In this document: piece by piece, positions 44,214-51,706 of the stretch
How positions within the stretch are numbered: position 1 is the stretch's first letter
Layout: each line of letters opens with the position of its first letter
Program-made: the position numbers and the translations under genes
Notes under the pieces: generated by a model
What the model was told of the DNA's origin: nothing
Databases searched by the model: none
Seen by the model: the letters and a program-made list of their open reading frames with translations, nothing else
DNA from: Methylobacterium sp. PvR107
Lineage (GTDB): Bacteria > Pseudomonadota > Alphaproteobacteria > Rhizobiales > Beijerinckiaceae
DNA length: 64,000 nt
Direction of reading: 5' to 3'
Assembly: GCF_017833295.1 (NCBI RefSeq)
Contig: NZ_JAFIBW010000001.1
Coordinates: forward strand, 1,798,001 to 1,862,000

Positions 44214-44858
44214 AGCGCCGGCCTGAAGTCCGAGAGGTTGGACGATCGTTTGGCGGCTACCCGGCGTACACTTTCCGCAGTGCAGGGGCAGGCGCCGACA
44301 CAGAACAGGGGCCCATCACGTTGGCGATCTTAGGGAAGGTGCCGCCGGGGTTGGCTGATCGGGCACCCTTCCGACAAGACACCCTGCGCACCGGGCGGTG
44401 GCGGGGCGAAGTCGATTTCGGGTCGAAAATCCCGGGCGTCTCCAAGTCTCAACGGTACCATCAGGAGATCGAGACGGCATGGGGGGACGGATGCCGCCCG
44501 GATTGCGCGACCCTACGGTGACTGAATTTGGACGCCTTCACATAGGTGGGGAAGCCAATTCTCGGTCTCTTCGCTTACGCCGGTGCCGCCGGCCGACCTA
44601 GATCGCTTTCTGCCGTTCAGCCGATGCCGTGAGAATAGCCGCTTTTCTCCTGCCTTTTCCGAGAAGCGGACAGGCCGGTTCCGGCCAGCATCGGCCGCGT
44701 TGGCGGGCGCCGCTGAACGGCCGGGTTGGGTAGTTTCCTGCCCGACCGCTTCCGAGCGGCGGATACATCGAAGCAGGCACCGCCATGGGCATGTCTTTCG
44801 GCGCACTACGGTTTTCTGCGAAGTCTACCCCTCGGAGGCCCGCAATGAAATTGCTTGA
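44214..44858. other. 645-bp gene-poor region
   Basis: No supported gene. It contains the second copy of the dispersed repeat (44604-44669). A minus-strand segment near 44520-44580 (VSEETENWLPHLC) may be the end of a decayed gene but cannot be identified. Confidence 0.4.
44604..44669 (+). repeat. Dispersed intergenic repeat, copy 2
   Basis: Starts CGCTTTCTGCCGTTCAG and ends TGCCTTTTCCGAGAAGCGG, matching the complement of 13122-13187 with few mismatches. Similarity continues loosely past the end in both places (GGCC...CAGCATCGG here, GGCC...TGCCATCGC there). Confidence 0.65.
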
Positions 44859-45632
44859 TCAACTGGGTTCCAGACCCTTGGCACGGATGATCGTTGCCGC
44901 GGCAGGCGCCTTTAGAAACGAAAGAAAAGCCTCGGCCCGAGCCTTGTTCGCGGTGGCCGAGATCCCTCCAGCCAGCACCACGAAGGACTGAACTTCCGCA
45001 GGCAAGGGGCCGACCACGTCCACCCCTGAGACCGACAGCAACTCAGGCATCAGTTGCACGGCAAGGTCCGCCTCGCCCCGAGCGACAACGTCACCTGTTA
45101 AGCCGTTCGGGATAGCCTTTCCTTTGGCCTTCACCGCGTCCGCGATCCCGAGCTTCTGGAGAGCAGCGGCGAAGACCGCCCCGCTCGCACCAGACGTGCT
45201 GTAGGCCACCGACCCTGCGCTGGTGAGCGCCTGCTTGAGCGCCTCGGCAGAGCCGATGTCGGGTCGGGCTGCCCCCTTCTTGACGGCAAGGCCAACGCCC
45301 GTGCGAGCGAGCGTGGCCGCGGTGCCGTCTACAACTTTGCCCTGCTGGATAAGGGCTGTGATCAGAGGCGGGGTTAGAACGACGACGTCGAACGGCTTGC
45401 CCGCCTCGACCTGCGCCTTAAGGATCGCAGAGGTGTCGTAGGTGACGATGAGATGGTCGCCGCTCGCCCGCTCGTATTGCGGGATGAGGTCGTCCAAGGC
45501 GGTCTTGAGTCCCTGCGAACAGAGAACGGTGACGTCGGCCGCATGGACGCCGGTAGCGATACCCCAGACCGAGATCGCGAGTAGGCTGAGCGTGCGCAAC
45601 CTTCCTACCAAACTGACCATCGTGCCCCTCAT
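44859..45632 (-). CDS. ModA-like extracellular solute-binding protein
   Basis: 257 residues from ATG 45632 (ATG 45620 also possible). Signal peptide LRTLSLLAISVWGIATGVHAA, then VTVLCSQGLKTALDDLIPQY, GKPFDVVVLTPPLITALIQQ, GSVAYSTSGASGAVFAAAL and AEVQSFVVLAGGI, the layout of ModA-type type 2 binding proteins. No permease or ATPase genes adjoin. Ligand-site residues differ from TupA's TTTS. The open frame runs on upstream into a DUF937 gene because that gene lost its stop; the signal peptide fixes the true start. Confidence 0.78.
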   Translation of the reverse strand: MRGTMVSLVGRLRTLSLLAISVWGIATGVHAADVTVLCSQGLKTALDDLIPQYERASGDHLIVTYDTSAILKAQVEAGKPFDVVVLTPPLITALIQQGKVVDGTAATLARTGVGLAVKKGAARPDIGSAEALKQALTSAGSVAYSTSGASGAVFAAALQKLGIADAVKAKGKAIPNGLTGDVVARGEADLAVQLMPELLSVSGVDVVGPLPAEVQSFVVLAGGISATANKARAEAFLSFLKAPAAATIIRAKGLEPS

Positions 45633-45771
45633 GCGTTCGGCTCTACTATTGCACAGACGCCGACGAACGCACCATGAGCGCAGGCGCTTGCATGCTGCGA
45701 TCGCTTCAGAAATCGCGTTGCTTTGCTTAGGTTTCGTCGGCGTCTGAGCACTAGCGCACGCTTCGGATCGG

Positions 45772-46181
45772 CTAGGCCGGCATCCGTCCGTCCGGCTGTA
45801 GCGGTCGACGGCCTGGGGAAGTTCACGCGACAGCCGGGAGAGGAGTCCCTCTTGGGACAGCCCGGTCCGCTGCGTCAGGGTCGCCAGGACGTCTGGGCCG
45901 ATGGCCTGCTCAAGATGCCGCGGCGCGATTTCATGCTTCAACCCCTGGTCGACGCAGGATTGCGCGGTCGCCCCGTGCCCTGCCTGCTGGAAGCGGTCCA
46001 GCATCTCGCCGAGGCCGCTGTTGAAGAACCCGCCGGGCGCCTCGCCGCGCCTGTCCCCCAGCGATTCGCCGAGTTCGCCGCTCGACCCAGCCGACGCCGC
46101 ACCCTGGCCCGCAGGAGCGGGAGCGGACTGGCCAGCCCCGCCGAGCATCTCCGCCAGCTTGTCACGGTGTCTCCGGGGCAT
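45772..46181 (-). pseudogene. YidB-like (DUF937) protein with C-terminal frameshift
   Basis: ATG 46181 gives MPRRHRDKLAEMLGG, a Gly/Ala linker and LEQAIGPDVLATLTQRTGLS then LLSRLSRELPQAVDRY, the DUF937 C-terminal signature. The family ends DRYTPDGRLP; here the frame shifts near 45797 and reads YSRTDGCRP. One added base would give PDGRMPA and a stop at 45772-45774. Because of the shift the frame stays open into the ModA-like gene. Confidence 0.7.
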
Positions 46182-46363
46182 GGCGGCAGCATCGGGACAT
46201 GCCGCCCTCGAAAGCGGGCCTTGAACGCACGAGGGCGGCGGCCGGGTGCAGGCACTGCCATGGGGCCACCCCTCCCGCGACCGTGACCCGGCGCACGGAA
46301 CGTGGCCCGGGCCGGGACCGTTGCTGGTTCCCGTGGCCGCCATGGCCGCGAAGGAGAACCGCC

Positions 46364-46567
46364 ATGAGCAGCACCACCGACAAGATCAAAGGCCTCGCCA
46401 ACGAGGCCGTCGGCAACGTGAAGCAGGGCATCGGCAACGTCACGGACAACGACAAACTGAAGGCCGAAGGCAAGGCCCAAGAACTTAAGGGCGAGACCCA
46501 GAAGACCACGGGTGACGTCAAGGACGGCGCCAAGCACGTCGCCGACAAGGTCACCGGCAAGGCCTGA
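46364..46567 (+). CDS. CsbD-family stress protein
   Basis: 67 residues from ATG 46364 with AAGGAG upstream. DKIKGLANEAVGNVKQGIG and DKLKAEGKAQELKGETQKT are the CsbD repeats; the protein is highly hydrophilic and of the usual length. Found widely as a general-stress protein of unknown mechanism. A strong stem-loop follows. Confidence 0.93.
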   Translation: MSSTTDKIKGLANEAVGNVKQGIGNVTDNDKLKAEGKAQELKGETQKTTGDVKDGAKHVADKVTGKA

Positions 46568-46575
46568 AGCGTTCG

Positions 46576-46601
46576 CCCCGGGGCGGTTCCGCGCCCCGGG
46601 G
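46576..46601 (+). terminator. Stem-loop after csbD-like gene
   Basis: CCCCGGGGCG (46576-46585) pairs perfectly with CGCCCCGGGG (46592-46601) around a 6-nt loop, 8 bp past the stop codon. No U-tract follows, so termination may be partial. Confidence 0.6.
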
Positions 46602-46754
46602 AGTACCGACGTGACGGCCACGGCTTCGACAGAGACCGTCGTGAGCCCAGGCATAAGCTGTTTCGACGGGAGCAGCCCACCTTGCCGCGCTCGCCGGTCA
46701 GGCCGATATCCGATTCGCAGCCGGACCGTCGCCTGCGACCAGCATCGCGGGCCC

Positions 46755-49298
46755 ATGGACCAGTTGAAAGCGTCGCAGCCGACGCCCGAGATCGACCTCT
46801 CCTCCTGCGACCGCGAGCCCATCCATATCCTGGGCGCGGTGCAGGCGTTCGGCTTCCTCATCGGCGTCTCGCCGGACTGGATCGTCACTCGCGCTTCAGA
46901 CAACGTCGCCACCTGGCTGGGCAGAACCGCCGACGAGCTCCTCGGCCTGCCCCTCGATGCCGTCCTCGACAGCGAGGCCATCCACGTCCTGCGCGGTCAT
47001 CTCCAGACCCTGCGCGGGCCGGACGCCGTGGACCGGGTGTTCGGCCTCCGGCTCCTGCCCGCTGGCGAGTCGTTCGACGTTGCCTTGCATCTGTCGGGGG
47101 ACACCATCGTCTTCGAGGCCGAGCCGGGCGCCACCGAGCACCTCAGCGCCGGCAACCTCGTGCGCGGCATGGTCACCCGCCTCCAGCAGACAGAGGGCTT
47201 CGACGCGCTCTGTCGAGAAGCCGCGCGACAGATGCGGGCGCTGACCGGCTTCGACCGTGTGATGGTCTACCGCTTCGCCGAGGACCATTCGGGCGAGGTC
47301 ATCGCCGAGGCGGTTCGGTCCGGCCTCGACCCATATCTCGGACTGCACTACCCGGCGTCGGATATCCCCAAGCAGGCCCGCGCCCTCTACGAGCGCAACT
47401 GGCTGCGCATCATCGCCGACGTCGACGAGACGGGCGCCGCCGTGGTGCCGCCGCGCGATCCGGCAGGGCAACCCCTCGACCTGTCCTTGTCGACCCTCCG
47501 GACGGTCTCGCCGATCCACCTCGAATACCTGCGCAACATGGGCGTGTCGGCCTCGCTCTCCGTGTCCATCCTGCGCAACGGTCGCCTGTGGGGCCTGTTC
47601 GCCTGCCACCACACCGAGCCGCGCCACATCTCCCTCGAACGGCGGACCGGCGCCGAGCTGTTCGGGCAGATGTTCTCCTGGCTGCTGGAGGCGCGCGAGC
47701 GGCAGGCCGACGCCGAGCGCGAGGTCCGCTCGCGCGAGCTGCACAACCGGCTGCTGGGTGCCCTGGCCTCCGGCGGCACCAACCTGGAGAGCCTCTCCGA
47801 CTTCCTCGACGACCTCTCGGCCATCCTGCCCTGCGATGGCATCGGGTTGTGGGTGAACGGCGAGATCACCCTGCAGGGCTCGACTCCGACCGCGGAGGAG
47901 TTCGCCGGGCTGGTGCGCTTCCTCAACCGCACGGCCGCGAGCAAGGCCTACGCGAGCGACGAGATCGGGCGCGTCCACGAACCGGGCCGGGACTTCACCG
48001 AGCGGGCGGCGGGCATGCTCGCCATCCCGGTGTCGCGGACGCCCCGGGACTTCCTGGTCTACTTCCGGCGCGAGGTCTCGCGGACCGTGACCTGGGCTGG
48101 CAACCCGGTGAAGCCCGCGACCCCGGGGCCGAACGGCATCCGCCTGACCCCGCGCAAGAGCTTCGAAGCATGGCGCGAGACCGTGCACGGCCGCTCCCTG
48201 CCCTGGGCGGAGGTGGAGATGCGGACCGCCGAGGCCCTGCGCATCACCCTTCTGGAGGTGATCCTGCGCCTCACCGATTCCGCCGAGAAGGAGCGCAAGG
48301 TCGCCCAGGAGCGCCAGGAGCTCCTCATCGCCGAGCTCAACCACCGGGTCCGCAACATCCTGAACCTGATCCGCGGGGTGGTGACCCAGAGCCGGCCAGC
48401 GGACGGCGTGGACAGCGCCTTCGCGACCGTGGTCGGCGACCGCATCCAGGCGCTCGCGCGGGCCCACGACCAGATCACCTCGTCCAACTGGGGTCCGGGT
48501 TCCCTGCGTGACCTCATCATGCTTGAGGCCGGCGCCTACCTCGGCCCCAAGGCCGGCCGGGTCGTCCTCGACGGGGCGGACGTCCTGCTGGAGCCTCAGG
48601 CGTTCTCGACCCTCGCCCTGGTCGTGCACGAGATGATGACGAACTCGGCCAAGTACGGCGCGCTCTGCGACAGCCTCGGCCGGGTCGACGTGCGCTGGGA
48701 GCGGGACGCCCTCGACCATCTCGTCATCCGCTGGCGCGAGACCGGCGGTCCGGCGGTGCGCGCGCCCACCCGGCGCGGCTTCGGCACGACCATCATCGAG
48801 CGGTCGATCCCGTACGAGCTCAAGGGCGAGGCGGAAGTGCGGTACGAGGTGGCCGGCGTCGAGGCGCGCTTCACGATCCCGCCGGCGTTCGTCCGAAACG
48901 CCCCGCGCGCCGCGCCCAAGGCCGTCCGGGCGGCCCCCGCCGAGGCTCCGCGCAGGCTCACGGGTGCCGTGCTGGTCGTGGAGGACAACATGATCATCGC
49001 CCTGGAGGCGGAGGAAATGCTCGTCTCGCTCGGCGCCACCAACGTGGACATGGCCTCCTCGACGCGCGAGGCGCTCCGCCTGATCGATGCGGCGCCGCCG
49101 ACCCGCGCTCTGCTCGATGTCAACCTCGGCTCCGAGACCAGCATCGCGGTCGCGCGCAAGCTCTTCGAGCTCGGCATTCCGTATGCCTTCGCCACCGGCT
49201 ACGGCGACGGCTTCCGCATCCCGGAGGACCTCGCGCAGGTACCGGTCGTCAACAAGCCTTACGGCGCGGATGACCTCATGCGCGCCTTCCCGGCCTGA
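46755..49298 (+). CDS. Bacteriophytochrome HWE histidine kinase with fused receiver
   Basis: 847 residues from ATG 46755. PAS domain with the biliverdin-binding Cys18 (DLSSCDREPIHILG), GAF domain with the LGLHYPASDIPKQARALYER signature, PHY domain with the tongue motifs WAGNPVKP and PRKSFEAWRETV, an HWE kinase with phospho-acceptor His530 in ELNHRVRNILNLIRG and ATP site GFGTTIIERSIPYEL, then a C-terminal receiver with Asp788 (LLDVNLG). It should sense red/far-red light through biliverdin and phosphorylate its own receiver. No heme oxygenase or separate response gene adjoins. Confidence 0.93.
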   Translation: MDQLKASQPTPEIDLSSCDREPIHILGAVQAFGFLIGVSPDWIVTRASDNVATWLGRTADELLGLPLDAVLDSEAIHVLRGHLQTLRGPDAVDRVFGLRLLPAGESFDVALHLSGDTIVFEAEPGATEHLSAGNLVRGMVTRLQQTEGFDALCREAARQMRALTGFDRVMVYRFAEDHSGEVIAEAVRSGLDPYLGLHYPASDIPKQARALYERNWLRIIADVDETGAAVVPPRDPAGQPLDLSLSTLRTVSPIHLEYLRNMGVSASLSVSILRNGRLWGLFACHHTEPRHISLERRTGAELFGQMFSWLLEARERQADAEREVRSRELHNRLLGALASGGTNLESLSDFLDDLSAILPCDGIGLWVNGEITLQGSTPTAEEFAGLVRFLNRTAASKAYASDEIGRVHEPGRDFTERAAGMLAIPVSRTPRDFLVYFRREVSRTVTWAGNPVKPATPGPNGIRLTPRKSFEAWRETVHGRSLPWAEVEMRTAEALRITLLEVILRLTDSAEKERKVAQERQELLIAELNHRVRNILNLIRGVVTQSRPADGVDSAFATVVGDRIQALARAHDQITSSNWGPGSLRDLIMLEAGAYLGPKAGRVVLDGADVLLEPQAFSTLALVVHEMMTNSAKYGALCDSLGRVDVRWERDALDHLVIRWRETGGPAVRAPTRRGFGTTIIERSIPYELKGEAEVRYEVAGVEARFTIPPAFVRNAPRAAPKAVRAAPAEAPRRLTGAVLVVEDNMIIALEAEEMLVSLGATNVDMASSTREALRLIDAAPPTRALLDVNLGSETSIAVARKLFELGIPYAFATGYGDGFRIPEDLAQVPVVNKPYGADDLMRAFPA

Positions 49299-49313
49299 GC
49301 CCGGTTTCGGGCG

Positions 49314-49736
49314 CTAATCAGGGCGGTGATCGGGCTGACCGGCGGGTCGGGCGATGTCGACCGCCGTCCTCGTTGCACCAGGGTGTTCGGCCACGAAGCG
49401 CTCGAAGGTCGCGCGATCCTTGGCGCGCTTCAGCTTGTCGACGAAGCCCTCGAACTCTTGGAGACGCGTTTCGAGGTCGCGGCGCTGCGCCTCGATGCGG
49501 CGGATCTCGCCGTCGCGCCATTCGTCGAAAGCGGTGTTGCCGCTGGTCCGCGCCGGGGTGAACCGTGGCCGCTCACGGGTCACGGCACCGAGGCCGAAAG
49601 GTCGCCGCAGGCGTTCGAGGCCCGGCAGGCCGGACAGCCTGAGATCGCGCGCTACGAGCGCCTGCCGCGCCACGAGGACGAGGCCGGCGAAGCCGCCGAC
49701 ATAGAGGGCGTCATGAATCCAGGGCATGATGGGCAT
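49314..49736 (-). CDS. DUF2852-like protein
   Basis: About 140 residues from MPIMPWIHDALYVGG (49736). One N-terminal hydrophobic stretch (YVGGFAGLVLVARQAL) and a C-terminal charged coil NTAFDEWRDGEIRRIEAQRR and FVDKLKRAKDRATFERFV, as in alphaproteobacterial DUF2852 proteins. Convergent with the phytochrome gene, 15 bp apart, with a small CCCG/CGGG hairpin between them. Function unknown. Confidence 0.75.
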   Translation of the reverse strand: MPIMPWIHDALYVGGFAGLVLVARQALVARDLRLSGLPGLERLRRPFGLGAVTRERPRFTPARTSGNTAFDEWRDGEIRRIEAQRRDLETRLQEFEGFVDKLKRAKDRATFERFVAEHPGATRTAVDIARPAGQPDHRPD

Positions 49737-49838
49737 GGCAAAGCTCCTGGCGCCTGTAGGCGCCGTTGACGACGGCCGGAGCATGCCAACGTGCCGCTGC
49801 CGCAGGCTGAACGGGTCGGTTAAGGCCGGGTTAAGCCT

Positions 49839-50149
49839 TCAGGCCCTGCCGACCGGTCGCACGTCGGTGGCGGCCGCGAACGAGGTGAACCGGTCCGGCT
49901 CGTCGCGGGGCACGTCGAGGCTGCAGCGCAGTCCGTCGAGGGCGAACTCAAGACGGACCTCGCCGCCGAGTTCCCGGCTGACCCCGCCCGTGATCAGGCG
50001 CGTGCCGAAGCCGCGTTTGCCCGTCTCCCGCACCGGCGGGCCCCCGCTCTCCTGCCATTCCAGGGCGAGCCGCCTCGCGCCGCTCTCGCCGACCACGACC
50101 TTCCAGGTGACGTCGATCCGGCCCGTGTCGGTCGAGCGGGAGCCGTGTG
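49839..50149 (-). pseudogene. HWE-type histidine kinase, C-terminal fragment
   Basis: The minus strand reads HGSRSTDTGRIDVTWKVV, then LALEWQESGGPPV, KRGFGTRLITGGVSRELGG and RLEFALDGLRCSLDVP, the end of an HWE ATPase domain. The 5' part is missing: sequence stops at the left end of an IS110-family element at 50150, and the DNA beyond the element (after 51496) does not continue the kinase. Confidence 0.75.
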
Positions 50150-51496
50150 TGGACGCCCCATCGGATTCAAGGGGGTGTTTGAGAGATCTGTGCGCGCAGG
50201 TTCAGGTGCTTCCGTGTGTCCGGCCTGTTGATGCAGCCATCCTCACGGCTGCTGGCCTGTATGAAGATCGCGGATCGGGTCCAAATCGCTTTTGCGCGCT
50301 CGAGGCGCCTGACATCCACTGGTTCTCCCAACCCCGTCTTCTGACCGTTGCGCCATACCTCTCGACTGACCTTCCCTGCCTCCCTGACGCCTCAGGCCGT
50401 GGCGATCACGCTGTGGCCGGAGCTCTGTAGGAGCCGCCATGGGCCATCAAGGCCCAGACGATCCGCGCCATCTTGTTCGCCAGGGCGACGGTGATCAGCA
50501 TGCGCGGCTTGCGCGACAGTATGCCGGCCAACCATGCCCCAGCTTTATCGGGATCACGCGCCGCGACCTTGGTCGCAGAGCTCGCGCCCAGGATCAGCAA
50601 CCGTCGCAAGCTGCGCTCGCCCATCTTGGTCGTTCGCCCGAGCCGCTCCTTGCCGCCGCTGAAGTGTTGCCGCGGGACGAGACCGAGCCAAGCCGCAAAG
50701 TCGCGCCCGCGGCGGAAGGTACTGGCGGCCGGTGCCAGAGCCACGAGTGCGGTCGCGATCACCGGGCCGACACCCGGTATCGTCATCAGCCGCTTGGCCA
50801 CGGCATCGTCCTTCGCGCGTTGGGCGATCTCGCGGTCCAGAAGAGCGATCTGCGCCTGGAGCGCCTCCAAGCTGCCCGCAATGATGGCCAGGACCCGCCT
50901 CGCCTCGGCCGGCACGTCGGATGTCGGGTCGCGGACGATCGCCACGAGCTTGCCGACGTGCCCGACACCTTGGCGAACGACGTACCCGAACTCCGTGAGG
51001 TGCCCGCGCAGTGCATTGATCAATTGGGTCCGCTGACGCACGAGCAGGTCGCGCGTACGGAACACCACTGCGGAGGCCTGGGCCTGCGCACTCTTACCCT
51101 GAACGAACCGCATCGTCGGCCGCTGCGCCGCCTCGCAGATCGCCTCAGCATCGGCCATGTCGTTCTTCTGCCGCTTCACGAACGGCTTCACGTAAGCTGG
51201 TGGAATGAACCGCGTTTCGTGGCCTGCCAAGGCTATCTCACGGGCCCAGTAAGTGAGCGCTGGCGCATGCTTCCATAGCGACCACGCAACGCGGAAGTGT
51301 CGAGAAGGACGTCAGCACCTGATCGCGCCGCAGCTTCTTGCGGAAAACGACGGCGCCGCTCGTATCCGCGCCGTGAACCTGGAAAACTGATTTCGCCAGA
51401 TCGATCCCGACTGTGCTAACCTCACCCATGGACGCCTCCTGCAGTGATGTTGCAACACCTTCACACTGGCACATCGATGCCGTCAGGGGGCGTCCA
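50150..51496 (-). mobile_element. IS110-family (IS1111-like) element
   Basis: 1347 bp. Subterminal/terminal inverted repeats TGGACGCCCCATC at 50150 and the complement of TGGACGCCCCCTG ending at 51496. Encodes one broken DEDD transposase. The presence of inverted repeats points to the IS1111 subgroup. No target duplication seen, as usual. Confidence 0.8.
50406..51429 (-). pseudogene. IS110-family DEDD transposase with one-base frameshift
   Basis: The first part starts at ATG 51429 (MGEVSTVGIDLAKSVFQVHG, VVAMEACASAH). An extra base at about 51251 shifts the frame; removing it gives ASAHYWAREIALAGHETR, which joins the rest (KNDMADAEAICEAAQRPTM, MTIPGVGPVIATALVAL, AAWLGLVPRQHFSGGKERLG). DEDD residues and the C-terminal Ser-type domain are intact otherwise. 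A recent knock-out or programmed shift; I favour mutation. Confidence 0.85.
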
Positions 51497-51706
51497 CCCC
51501 TACGCTTCTGGGTGGCCTGATTGACGAGGGCCTACGATCGGAACGGGTGGAGTTCCGCCGGTCCGCTTCTGGGATGGCGATCCATAGGAGCGGACTGCGA
51601 GGCGGCGCTCATCCAGCAACCGTCGACGTTGCCCGACTCCTCGTGCTTCGGTCCCGATATTGGTCCGTCCGCCAGGATCGGATCATGTCCGTCGTGCGGT
51701 CCATCG

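Noticed and set aside
46896..48719. About 600-codon open frame antisense to the phytochrome
   Set aside because: Shadow of the phytochrome gene; composition artefact.
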